Positions 1 through 9,557 of a stretch of 17,185 nucleotides of DNA are shown here, one piece after another. The position numbers and the translations under genes were made by a program. This stretch comes from Larix sibirica. Its lineage: Eukaryota; Streptophyta; Pinopsida; Pinales; Pinaceae. The notes under the pieces are model-generated. The model worked only from the letters and a program-made list of their open reading frames with translations, was not told where the DNA came from and made no database searches. The stretch's first letter is position 1, and each line of letters starts with the position of its first letter. The stretch is from positions 7,355 to 24,539 of the forward strand of contig NWUY0300019006.1 in the NCBI GenBank assembly GCA_004151065.3, in the 5' to 3' direction.

Positions 1-183
1 TTATTGTGAATTCTGTTAAATGAACGGGGCTGAGCTCTTTACAAACAAGCCCTAGAATGTTTGGTCATGTTTCCTCCCTTGCATTGGATGAATGGGAGGG
101 GACGTGACAGATACTAATTTATTAGTGAACAATTAAATTTTGAAAACTAAATTACGAAAAAAAAAATTTAATTATTTAAACAC
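1..183. other. Left flank, no gene seen
   Basis: This is AT-rich non-coding sequence lying outside the duplicated block. It contains a small inverted motif around 111-128 and an A-rich run near 157-168. I see no exon, RNA gene or recognisable repeat family in it. Confidence 0.6.
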
Positions 184-489
184 TATAAAACAGAAATACC
201 ATTCAATTTCATACTTTCTTATCAAAATAATTATTAATAACTAGTTGCTGTCTCTCACACTAGCCATATCCCAAGTTGTTGGATTTTATATTTTTGTTTT
301 TTTAATTAATGTTTGATTTTATTATCTAAATGTCTATGTACGTTTATGGTATAAGCAGTCTACTTCCATATTTTTTTCGTACTAGATTTTTTCATTATGT
401 ATTTTTTTTGTATTCGAATTGTGCTACTATGATTATAAGGAGTTAGTTAAAATTGTTTAATGAGATGGTAATCTTTGACCTTGTCAAGA

Positions 490-870
490 TTAATCTGTCA
501 CGAGATATAATGTAAAGTTATGAATAAGATAGAAAAATCGATGGCAGGAGGATCCTTTTGGAGTTAAACCGCTTGTTAAGTGAGAAAGTGACCCATGCTT
601 CAAGACTAGGGTTTGTGTGACCAAGGGTATGCTCTTCATCTCTTCTACCTGTAGATCTGCTGCTGTAATGGTGCTGCTATCTGAGGTAGTTTTGTGATCA
701 ATCCACCTCGTTCTTGCATGTGAAGACTTATTTCTCCTTAGAGGTTTGAGTGGGAAACTGTGCAGCATTGACACTATTTCCTCCTGTGTTTTTGTAATAA
801 TTGAAGGATCACTGATCCCTAATGTCAGACTTTTATCTCTGTTTCTCTGAATAAAGTGGTTTCTGTTCAT
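490..870 (-). other. Open frame of unknown meaning, copy 1
   Basis: A 126-codon ATG-started frame lies on the strand opposite the GSTL exons, in the presumed large intron. Its predicted protein is polar, rich in Ser, Thr, His, Arg and Lys, with no domain, signal peptide or membrane segment I recognise. Two stop codons lie just upstream of the ATG in the same frame. The composition is more protein-like than the surrounding AT-rich sequence, so it could be a captured exon or an old element remnant. It could equally be a chance open frame. Confidence 0.2.
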
Positions 871-1082
871 TCTATTTGCATGATCGGAACTCTACTAATG
901 GTTGTATGAGGAATGTATGATTTCATCCTCTTAATTGAGCGTCACTACTGTAGCTGATTGATTTTCTGTTGTCGTTTTCTTCATTGTCATTGCCAGAGCT
1001 TCCTTGTGTGAGTTTAGACATGTCTACTCTAAAAAAGGCTTCGTTCTGTTGAATTCTACCATATATTCATAATAGACCATAA

Positions 1083-1393
1083 GAAACTATCTTACCATTT
1101 GATCTGATTTGTGAATCTAAGCTTAAGGGACAGATTGGTGGCATTCTTCAGGGATTCCCCCCTTCATGTTGGCACGAACCAACTGAAAAGAGAGGATGCT
1201 GCTGTGGTGACATTGAGCATTCCTGAGTTGCTAATACACCCTCAGAAACTATCTTTCCATTTGATCTAATTTGTGAATCTAAGTTTAAGGGACAGATTAG
1301 TGGCATTTCTCAGGGATTCTCCCCTTCATGTTGGTACGAACCAGCTGAAAAGTTGCTGCTGTGGTGACATTGGGCAGCATTCCTGAATTGCTC
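1083..1393 (+). repeat. Direct repeat of ~150 bp, copy 1
   Basis: Two diverged units lie at about 1083-1232 and 1245-1393, offset 162. Both start with gaaactatctt and run through a shared segment containing gtgaatctaag and aagggacagatt, then a shared ttcatgttgg, and end near tcctga(g/a)ttgct. They differ by scattered substitutions and small indels, so this is an old local duplication, unlike the near-identical large block. Confidence 0.85.
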
Positions 1394-1882
1394 TAAGCCT
1401 GGTCTTTGGTTCAGAGACTTAAATATTTTGAGTGCTGGTTTAGGAGGCAACAGGTACAATTTGAAAAGTATGTTGTTGTGTATTAATAAGTATTATGTTT
1501 ATAATGTTAGTCAGGGCGTGAAAAGGGTGGAATTGTTGGGGTTTATGTTTAATTCAATAGCATGGTAGATGAGATAATGTACTATGTTTTTAACTTTTTC
1601 CTAGTGAAGGTCAGGGCTCAAACACAACTCCAAGCTTATGGGGTACCTCATTCACACTGGTTTGAGAAGTCTGCTAGTATAGATGTTTCCAGTTTGGGCC
1701 TGGACTAAGAAAAACCAATACAGATTTAAGATTGAGTTTAACATACTTAATCAGCTAGCGTGACCTACTTGTTGGGTGTGTATGAAGTGTGATCATGTCT
1801 AGATTAGTGTCAACTTTCAAGCATGGGCTTTGCAAAATGAATAAGAAGAACTTGCAAACAACTTACTAATTTTATTTTTCAG

Positions 1883-3201
1883 GTTCCTTCTCTTGAGCAC
1901 AATGGCAAAGTCACTGGAGAGAGTTTGGATTTGCTCGAGTATCTCGAGAACAATTTTGAAGGACCTAAACTCATTCCCACGGTATGTGCTGGGCCTACTG
2001 GAATATTGTTATTGTAAGTTATAAGCTGAATCAGAATGGTGTAGTTCAATGATCAGGGACCTTACGGTTCCTCAGTTTAAGTCATGATGCTGAAGTTCTT
2101 GACTTTTTCAGGGAAGCAAGTCAGGGTTGGAACCGTAGAGTTAACACCCTGTCAAGTTATTATCTATAGCTTTTCTGCAGAGAGTAGGTTATTGAGCTTA
2201 TAAGTTATTATCTAGTTTTTCTGCAGAGGCTATACTCTTTAACTTATTTTCTTGCAATTACATAGGATCCTGTGAAAAAGGAGGCTGCAAATGAGTTACT
2301 GAAGTATACGGGTGTTCTTACAAAAACTGCATTCCTCGCTTTAAGCAAGCCAGAACCTGAGGTTGCGCAAGAATCCGGTAAAAACAATGTTTCCAGCAGC
2401 CATCCATCATTGATTTCCTACCTTCAATGGATCACGAATTCTTTGGATTAATGATATAAATGCTCTTCCTCATCATGTCAGGGCCTGCTTTTGATTATTT
2501 GGAAGATGTTCTCGGAAAGTTTGCTGATGGGCCTTTCTTTTTGGGTCAATTTAGTATAGTAAGCCATCTAAATATGAAAACTCTCATTATGTTTTGCATT
2601 TGACGTTGTATTCTTTTGGATATATTGATTAACAATTGGGAAACAATGTACTAAATTTCTGCAGGTTGACATTGCATATGCCCCTTTTGTTGAAAGATTC
2701 CAGATTGTGTTTACGAGGTTAAAGAATTATGATATCACAGCTGACAGGCCAAAACTATTGAAATGGATTGAGGTAAGTGAATTTATTTATTTATTTGCAA
2801 TTTCCTATTTTCAGCTGTACAAAGATGAATGATCTTGGGTCTTACAAATAGGTTTGTGCTTCTACTGTAAATGTGTATAATGGCATTCTGGTTTGAACAC
2901 AGGAGTTAAACAAGATTGATGCATATACAACAACAAAGGCTGACCCTGAGAAAATCATTGAAACATACAAAAGACGACTGGTATCTAGCCTCTAATGCTA
3001 AAATAGTCAGGAACAAAGTCAATTTCTTATGTTGTATTGCCATGCATGACAGTAGAAGGGGGGTGTTGCAACTTAAAAGATTTCAAGTCTTTTTCTTATA
3101 TTGCATTGCTATCTTTAACAGTAGAAAAAGGGGATGCTCCGATGCCGTAACTTAAAAGATTTAATACTTATTGTTTTCTATTTGTTATGCAGGCTAATTA
3201 G
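1883..3201 (+). CDS. GSTL: Lambda-class glutathione transferase, 3' exons only (copy 1)
   Basis: Exons: 1883-1981, 2266-2377, 2482-2558, 2665-2772, 2903-2980 and 3193-3201 (with stop TAG). All introns are GT-AG and the phases join into about 160 codons. Exon 1 gives the end of the thioredoxin fold: VP (the conserved cis-proline) and GESLDLL, the Glu-Ser that holds the glutathione gamma-glutamyl group. Exons 3-4 give the C-terminal helical domain with GPFFLG and S-I-V-D-I-A-Y, the helix N-cap motif typical of GSTs, followed by FVERFQ as in plant GSTL/IN2-1 proteins. Lambda GSTs are soluble cysteine enzymes with thiol-transferase (deglutathionylating) activity; they run to about 235 residues. 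Here the first ~75-80 residues, including the catalytic cysteine, are absent from 1-1882, so they lie to the left of the window or are lost. No premature stop was seen. If the last intron is retained, translation ends at 2993-2995 instead. Confidence 0.85.
2154..2228 (+). repeat. Short tandem duplication in a GSTL intron, copy 1
   Basis: Two units of about 27-29 bp at 2154-2182 and 2202-2228 share aagttattatct, a T-rich stretch and tttctgcagag. They lie just before the acceptor at 2264-2265. Each unit ends with a ctgcag that resembles an acceptor, so the duplication also doubled a possible splice site. Confidence 0.8.
3021..3162 (+). repeat. Degenerate tandem duplication in the last GSTL intron, copy 1
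   Basis: Two units of about 63-73 bp (about 3021-3083 and 3090-3162) share tttcttat, ttg(t/c)attgc, acagtagaa, a G run and acttaaaagattt. Together they fill most of the intron at 2981-3192. The intron ends in a pyrimidine-rich acceptor at 3191-3192. Confidence 0.75.
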
Positions 3202-3351
3202 CAGAAACAGCTGTGATTGCTAGATGTAGTTGAAATGATCTAGCATTGCATAGATATATGGTATTTATGGTTAATGCTATAAAATTGCTGGATAGAGGAA
3301 TTTTTATCTTTTGAATGGATATGGAGGTTTTAAGTCTTAAAGAGTAGTTTT

Positions 3352-3667
3352 TGACGTCATTGTTTATAAGATGGCATGTATTGAATTATAATAAGTTAAC
3401 AAAATATGGCTTAACCTTAAAAGACATTCAGTGTGGTGATTATGTTTCTTCCATGAGATGTTATTATAAGATTCCATGTGATGTTATTATAAGATGGCGT
3501 GTATTGAATTATAATAAGTTAACAAAATATGGCTAACCTTAAAAGACATTCAGTGTGGTGATTATGTTTCTTCCATGAGATGTTATTTGGTGATAAAATG
3601 AAATTTAATTTTCATAAAAGAACATCAGCGTGGTGATTATGTTTCTTCCATGAGATGTTATATGGCA
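3352..3667 (+). repeat. ~123-bp tandem array downstream of GSTL, copy 1
   Basis: Two nearly full units, offset 123 (for example agatggc at 3369 and 3492), are followed by a third partial unit at about 3616-3667. Each contains ttgaattataataag, cttaaaagacattcag and gtggtgattatgtttcttcc. A shorter repeat of gatgttattataag sits at the junction of the first two. The open frame through the array merely reflects the repetition. It lies about 150 bp after the GSTL stop, so the array may be partly in the 3' UTR. Confidence 0.85.
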
Positions 3668-4209
3668 GACCTCTAAATGTCTCTGCTCGGTAAAAGAAAA
3701 ACTTATATCAAGTTGGCAGAATGTTCTTTATTGCTTTGGAAATGTCTTAAAAGGTCTTTTCGATTTAAGTGTCCAACCTCTGCTACCAAATCAACACTGT
3801 ATCCAAATCAGGAGTAAGATGTGTGCAACTCATCCATGAAATAATCATAGGAAGTCAACTCATAAATAAGAATTAAGATTTAATTTTTTAACAAAATCAC
3901 ATGTTTTTTCCCATCTTTTCCATTTCCATCCAAACAAATAATTCAAATAAAGAGTATATTCACACAGTTTTATATTAATAGATTCATCTTGATTCTGGAT
4001 TTATCATGCATTGAAAGGTATCAAATCTATAAAGTTGTAATTTTTTTTTTATAATGCAAAAACTTGAAAAAAATTGTATTTAGATGGATTTGAGCTCTCT
4101 CTCGCCATGATAAATCTAGATTTAAGACGGATTTATGGTGATTGGACTCATGCAATTGTTTATAATTTTAAAATTGAGTTTGATAATATGTGTTCATAAT
4201 ATACTTTTC
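3668..4209. other. AT-rich spacer, copy 1
   Basis: I see no gene or repeat family in this stretch. It holds a T run near 4041-4050 and short homopolymers only. The same holds for 9558-10099. Confidence 0.5.
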
Positions 4210-4365
4210 TCGAATTGCCTCAAGTGTTAGCTCAATATGTGAGATCTCTAACCCCAAAGTTGGGGAGGTCATGGGTTCAATTCTCTTGGGGTTAGGTTCT
4301 ATAATTGGAGCTGGGTTCGATACTCTTGGGGTTAGGTTCTATAGGGCTGATCCATGAATCACGAG
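4210..4365 (+). mobile_element. tRNA-derived SINE-like fragment with doubled B box, copy 1
   Basis: ttagctcaatatg at about 4227-4239 resembles a pol III A box. gggttcaattc at 4273-4283 resembles a B box. They are about 46 bp apart, the spacing found in tRNAs and tRNA-derived SINEs. A ~31-bp segment beginning with the B box (4273-4303) is repeated at 4313-4343 with gggttcgatac, so the element has two B-box-like sites. No acceptor-stem pairing is visible and there is no clear 3' A or T tail, so it is not a working tRNA gene. A SINE remnant fits best; a chance match is possible. Confidence 0.5.
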
Positions 4366-5007
4366 AAGTATTATGTTTATTGGCATCTTTTCTATATTAA
4401 TATTCTTATTCTATTTACATTGATTTTATTTGCATTTTACTATTTCAAGTTTTTTGCATTTTATTCCATGTTATTTGATCTTAATATCTAATGTAATTTT
4501 CAGTCACCTTTAGCATATTTAGCATATTTGATGCAATCTGTTCAATTTGAAGTGTACTATCACTTAAATCAATGGATCACATCATTAAAATTAACGAATC
4601 AAATTATTTTTTGATGCATATTTGAAATCAATCACCAAAGTACATTGTTATTGATATCTTGGTATTTTATGTAAATGTGATATTGAATATTTTGTTTATG
4701 TTAAACATTGAAATATTTTTTGTTATTAATATTTTTGTTAATGTATCAACTCCATGTTTATTTTGTTCAATAAGCTATGAAAGAACTATATATTAAACAT
4801 AAACAAAACAACACTATACAAAGTCTTCCACTAAGGAAATGAGACCAGAATATAAAAAAAAGGTTTTCAGCACAAATAGTTTGGGTCAAGTTCATAGGAG
4901 TGCTAACTACCCAAAAACTGTGGCTATCATTGCCATTACTAAGAATAGCAACAAAAGTTCTAACATATCTAACGACAAAAAACTAAACTATGTACATACC
5001 AAAGATC
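4366..5007. other. AT-rich spacer, copy 1
   Basis: Very AT-rich with many short repeats of tatttt and ttaat. An 80-codon + strand frame at 4839-5081 has no recognisable domain and partly overlaps the antisense remnant at 5008-5265, so I do not call it. The same applies to 10256-10897. Confidence 0.4.
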
Positions 5008-5740
5008 TTAAGCTTTTTGAGCTTCACAAGGATGAATTAACATTGCACCTATTGGAATGGAATCTATCTCGTGATTCTTAGAGGAATTTGCCATTGCAAC
5101 ATCAGAGCTTTGACTTGGGTCACGACTTTCGATGGTGAACACAATCCTCATGGTTGCCTTATGCATAATTTTGATCTTTGCATTTAAGGTTCTAATCTGA
5201 GCCTGCATTTCATTTGGTTGCAACATGATTTCATTGTGGGCATCCATCGAAGTTGGTGATTCCAAGGCCCATTGCCCTTGACGAGATTGAGCATTTCTAA
5301 CCTTGCCTTTCCTTCCCTAAAGACCTCTCCTTCACCTATCATGAGAGCAATCACCCAAGTTGACGGGACTAATCGATGGGCTAAACTAAGCAGAAAAGAA
5401 AGTCCATGGATCGAGATAACAAAGAAGTACCACCTACTACTTATGCTATATCAGAAAAATTCTAAAGACCATCTCAAACTGCCATGCCCACTCATGATGG
5501 TCACATACGCCATGCTTATATTTCCTCTATGATCACCATTTCTAGTAGAGTCATCTATTCCCTCTCCCACCCCACGTCTCCATGGCCCGTCTCCTCCATT
5601 AAAAGCGTTGTCAACACTTGCATGTAATGCCTCTATCCTGATGGCACCATCTATTGCCTGGTAACTCTTGTCAAGAAATGACTATGTTGGGTAATGGTTC
5701 TCCTTAGTTCTGGTTGAGCCTCTCTTTGCTTCTTTGCCAT
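5008..5740 (-). pseudogene. Frame-shifted minus-strand coding remnant, unidentified (copy 1)
   Basis: Three protein-like frames follow one another on the minus strand. The first starts with an ATG at 5740 and reads a basic, Gln-rich start to a stop at 5651-5653. The second is open from 5681 to a TGA at 5451-5453 and is Gly/Asp/Arg-rich. The third is open from 5265 to 5008 and begins MESPTSMDAHNEIM, with Gln- and Met-rich, helix-like content. The overlap of the first two and the base composition suggest one coding region broken by indels. It recalls the coiled, Gln-rich gag regions of plant retroelements, but no zinc knuckle, protease or polymerase motif follows, so the family is not assigned. 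Confidence 0.35.
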
Positions 5741-6072
5741 TGAGTTGAGTAAAATATTAATGTTTTGTGTTCACTACATGTTAAGCACTAAAATAATTAT
5801 GTATTCTACTCCTATCACACCACATTATGGTAGGCATTGAAATGTATTTTTTGCGGATGTTTTTTAAATTTCACCTATCAATTCCATATCGAGTAGAAAA
5901 AAAATTACACATTTTTCATTTTGAATTGGCAAAACAAATCCCTTTTAAATGAACCAATATAATTTAAGGAAGATGTATATTTCAAATTTACTAAAGTAAT
6001 TTTTTAAAAATGAAAAATAATAAAATTGGAAAACATAAACTATAATTTTTAATACACTATTCTTGTTGAATA
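5741..6072. other. AT-rich end of the block, copy 1
   Basis: I see nothing coding here, only A/T homopolymer runs. It ends at the n. The same stretch in copy 2 is 11631-11962. Confidence 0.5.
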
Positions 6073-6073
6073 N
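6073..6073. other. Single undetermined base at the duplication junction
   Basis: The only non-ACGT character in the window lies exactly between the two 5,889-bp copies. The sequence before it (6061-6072) matches 11951-11962. The sequence after it (from 6074) matches 184 onward. This is what a contig join would look like if two overlapping sequences were placed end to end. Confidence 0.9.
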
Positions 6074-6379
6074 TATAAAACAAAAATATCATTCAATTTC
6101 ATACTTTCTTATCAAAATAATTATTAATAACTACTTGCCGTCTCTCACACTAGCCATATCCCAAGTTGTTGGATTTTATATTTTTGTTTTTTTAATTAAT
6201 GTTTGATTTTATTATCTAAATGTCTATGTACGTTTATGGTATAAGCAGTCTACTTCCATATTTTTTTCGTACTAGATTTTTTCATTATGTATTTTTTTTG
6301 TATTCGAATTGTGCTACTATGATTATAAGGAGTTAGTTAAAATTGTTTAATGAGATGGTAATCTTTGACCTTGTCAAGA

Positions 6380-6760
6380 TTAATCTGTCACGAGATATAA
6401 TGTAAAGTTATGAATAAGATAGAAAAATCGATGGCAGGAGGATCCTTTTGGAGTTAAACCGCTTGTTAAGTGAGAAAGTGACCCATGCTTCAAGACTAGG
6501 GTTTGTGTGACCAAGGGTATGCTCTTCATCTCTTCTACCTGTAGATCTGCTGCTGTAATGGTGCTGCTATCTGAGGTAGTTTTGTGATCAATCCACCTCG
6601 TTCTTGCATGTGAAGACTTATTTCTCCTTAGAGGTTTGAGTGGGAAACTGTGCAGCATTGACACTATTTCCTCCTGTGTTTTTGTAATAATTGAAGGATC
6701 ACTGATCCCTAATGTCAGACTTTTATCTCTGTTTCTCTGAATAAAGTGGTTTCTGTTCAT
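6380..6760 (-). other. Open frame of unknown meaning, copy 2
   Basis: Identical copy of the 126-codon minus-strand frame at 490-870. Identity here adds no evidence for coding, because the whole block is identical. Confidence 0.2.
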
Positions 6761-6972
6761 TCTATTTGCATGATCGGAACTCTACTAATGGTTGTATGAG
6801 GAATGTATGATTTCATCCTCTTAATTGAGCGTCACTACTGTAGCTGATTGATTTTCTGTTGTCGTTTTCTTCATTGTCATTGCCAGAGCTTCCTTGTGTG
6901 AGTTTAGACATGTCTACTCTAAAAAAGGCTTCGTTCTGTTGAATTCTACCATATATTCATAATAGACCATAA

Positions 6973-7283
6973 GAAACTATCTTACCATTTGATCTGATTT
7001 GTGAATCTAAGCTTAAGGGACAGATTGGTGGCATTCTTCAGGGATTCCCCCCTTCATGTTGGCACGAACCAACTGAAAAGAGAGGATGCTGCTGTGGTGA
7101 CATTGAGCATTCCTGAGTTGCTAATACACCCTCAGAAACTATCTTTCCATTTGATCTAATTTGTGAATCTAAGTTTAAGGGACAGATTAGTGGCATTTCT
7201 CAGGGATTCTCCCCTTCATGTTGGTACGAACCAGCTGAAAAGTTGCTGCTGTGGTGACATTGGGCAGCATTCCTGAATTGCTC
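6973..7283 (+). repeat. Direct repeat of ~150 bp, copy 2
   Basis: Same two-unit repeat as at 1083-1393, with units at about 6973-7122 and 7135-7283. Confidence 0.85.
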
Positions 7284-7772
7284 TAAGCCTGGTCTTTGGT
7301 TCAGAGACTTAAATATTTTGAGTGCTGGTTTAGGAGGCAACAGGTACAATTTGAAAAGTATGTTGTTGTGTATTAATAAGTATTATGTTTATAATGTTAG
7401 TCAGGGCGTGAAAAGGGTGGAATTGTTGGGGTTTATGTTTAATTCAATAGCATGGTAGATGAGATAATGTACTATGTTTTTAACTTTTTCCTAGTGAAGG
7501 TCAGGGCTCAAACACAACTCCAAGCTTATGGGGTACCTCATTCACACTGGTTTGAGAAGTCTGCTAGTATAGATGTTTCCAGTTTGGGCCTGGACTAAGA
7601 AAAACCAATACAGATTTAAGATTGAGTTTAACATACTTAATCAGCTAGCGTGACCTACTTGTTGGGTGTGTATGAAGTGTGATCATGTCTAGATTAGTGT
7701 CAACTTTCAAGCATGGGCTTTGCAAAATGAATAAGAAGAACTTGCAAACAACTTACTAATTTTATTTTTCAG

Positions 7773-9091
7773 GTTCCTTCTCTTGAGCACAATGGCAAAG
7801 TCACTGGAGAGAGTTTGGATTTGCTCGAGTATCTCGAGAACAATTTTGAAGGACCTAAACTCATTCCCACGGTATGTGCTGGGCCTACTGGAATATTGTT
7901 ATTGTAAGTTATAAGCTGAATCAGAATGGTGTAGTTCAATGATCAGGGACCTTACGGTTCCTCAGTTTAAGTCATGATGCTGAAGTTCTTGACTTTTTCA
8001 GGGAAGCAAGTCAGGGTTGGAACCGTAGAGTTAACACCCTGTCAAGTTATTATCTATAGCTTTTCTGCAGAGAGTAGGTTATTGAGCTTATAAGTTATTA
8101 TCTAGTTTTTCTGCAGAGGCTATACTCTTTAACTTATTTTCTTGCAATTACATAGGATCCTGTGAAAAAGGAGGCTGCAAATGAGTTACTGAAGTATACG
8201 GGTGTTCTTACAAAAACTGCATTCCTCGCTTTAAGCAAGCCAGAACCTGAGGTTGCGCAAGAATCCGGTAAAAACAATGTTTCCAGCAGCCATCCATCAT
8301 TGATTTCCTACCTTCAATGGATCACGAATTCTTTGGATTAATGATATAAATGCTCTTCCTCATCATGTCAGGGCCTGCTTTTGATTATTTGGAAGATGTT
8401 CTCGGAAAGTTTGCTGATGGGCCTTTCTTTTTGGGTCAATTTAGTATAGTAAGCCATCTAAATATGAAAACTCTCATTATGTTTTGCATTTGACGTTGTA
8501 TTCTTTTGGATATATTGATTAACAATTGGGAAACAATGTACTAAATTTCTGCAGGTTGACATTGCATATGCCCCTTTTGTTGAAAGATTCCAGATTGTGT
8601 TTACGAGGTTAAAGAATTATGATATCACAGCTGACAGGCCAAAACTATTGAAATGGATTGAGGTAAGTGAATTTATTTATTTATTTGCAATTTCCTATTT
8701 TCAGCTGTACAAAGATGAATGATCTTGGGTCTTACAAATAGGTTTGTGCTTCTACTGTAAATGTGTATAATGGCATTCTGGTTTGAACACAGGAGTTAAA
8801 CAAGATTGATGCATATACAACAACAAAGGCTGACCCTGAGAAAATCATTGAAACATACAAAAGACGACTGGTATCTAGCCTCTAATGCTAAAATAGTCAG
8901 GAACAAAGTCAATTTCTTATGTTGTATTGCCATGCATGACAGTAGAAGGGGGGTGTTGCAACTTAAAAGATTTCAAGTCTTTTTCTTATATTGCATTGCT
9001 ATCTTTAACAGTAGAAAAAGGGGATGCTCCGATGCCGTAACTTAAAAGATTTAATACTTATTGTTTTCTATTTGTTATGCAGGCTAATTAG
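7773..9091 (+). CDS. GSTL: Lambda-class glutathione transferase, 3' exons only (copy 2)
   Basis: Exons: 7773-7871, 8156-8267, 8372-8448, 8555-8662, 8793-8870 and 9083-9091, identical to copy 1. The whole distance back to copy 1 is visible here, and no N-terminal exons occur between 3202 and 7772. As laid out, this copy would lack the catalytic cysteine half of the thioredoxin fold, and no promoter is apparent. It is therefore a 5'-truncated pseudogene, a read-through 3' end for copy 1's transcript, or an artefact of the duplicated contig overlap. I favour the last. Confidence 0.75.
8044..8118 (+). repeat. Short tandem duplication in a GSTL intron, copy 2
   Basis: Same as 2154-2228, with units at 8044-8072 and 8092-8118. 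Confidence 0.8.
8911..9052 (+). repeat. Degenerate tandem duplication in the last GSTL intron, copy 2
   Basis: Same as 3021-3162, within the intron at 8871-9082. Confidence 0.75.
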
Positions 9092-9241
9092 CAGAAACAG
9101 CTGTGATTGCTAGATGTAGTTGAAATGATCTAGCATTGCATAGATATATGGTATTTATGGTTAATGCTATAAAATTGCTGGATAGAGGAATTTTTATCTT
9201 TTGAATGGATATGGAGGTTTTAAGTCTTAAAGAGTAGTTTT

Positions 9242-9557
9242 TGACGTCATTGTTTATAAGATGGCATGTATTGAATTATAATAAGTTAACAAAATATGGC
9301 TTAACCTTAAAAGACATTCAGTGTGGTGATTATGTTTCTTCCATGAGATGTTATTATAAGATTCCATGTGATGTTATTATAAGATGGCGTGTATTGAATT
9401 ATAATAAGTTAACAAAATATGGCTAACCTTAAAAGACATTCAGTGTGGTGATTATGTTTCTTCCATGAGATGTTATTTGGTGATAAAATGAAATTTAATT
9501 TTCATAAAAGAACATCAGCGTGGTGATTATGTTTCTTCCATGAGATGTTATATGGCA
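9242..9557 (+). repeat. ~123-bp tandem array downstream of GSTL, copy 2
   Basis: Same array as 3352-3667, with units offset by 123 and a partial third unit at about 9506-9557. Confidence 0.85.

Larger units (their letters stand above)
250..1882. other. Region upstream of the GSTL exons, copy 1
   Basis: There is no exon I can support in this stretch. It is presumably intron of the GSTL gene, because the first visible exon starts with an acceptor site. I looked for the exon that would carry the lambda-class catalytic cysteine motif and for the exon that should end just before the first visible one, and found neither. The stretch contains a ~150-bp direct repeat (1083-1393) and a 126-codon open frame on the minus strand (490-870) of doubtful meaning. 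The same applies to 6140-7772. Confidence 0.5.
184..6072 (+). repeat. Large direct duplication, copy 1 (5,889 bp)
   Basis: This block reappears at 6074-11962 with a constant offset of 5,890. All line comparisons I made from position 250 onward were identical. The only differences seen are at 193 (g versus a), 199 (c versus t), 244 (g versus c) and 249 (t versus c). The block carries GSTL exons, a downstream tandem array, a SINE-like fragment and a minus-strand coding remnant. The right edge is exactly the base before the single n at 6073. Such near-identity means either a very recent tandem duplication or an unmerged contig overlap, and the n at the junction favours the second. Confidence 0.95.

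Noticed and set aside
1083-1393. CRISPR-like array
   Set aside because: There are only two long diverged units with no regular spacers, in a plant intron or intergenic context.
2916-3155. 79-codon + strand frame at the GSTL 3' end (and its copy at 8806-9045)
   Set aside because: It reads the last GSTL exon in the wrong frame and then runs through a tandem repeat in the last intron. The correct exon frame gives clear GST homology.
3352-3359. TGACGTCA, a perfect bZIP-type binding palindrome
   Set aside because: It is a single short motif lying downstream of the gene inside a repeat array, with no promoter nearby. Chance is the better explanation.
3351-3536. 61-codon frame with an internally repeated peptide (and its copy at 9241-9426)
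   Set aside because: The repetition is only the 123-bp DNA array read through; the second unit has slipped and there is no sign of coding constraint.
4210-4365. Functional tRNA gene
   Set aside because: A- and B-box-like sites are present, but no acceptor or anticodon stem pairing is evident and the B-box part is duplicated. A SINE remnant fits better.
5272-5532. 86-codon + strand frame (and its copy at 11162-11422)
   Set aside because: It lies opposite the minus-strand remnant and shows no recognisable domain; probably a shadow frame.
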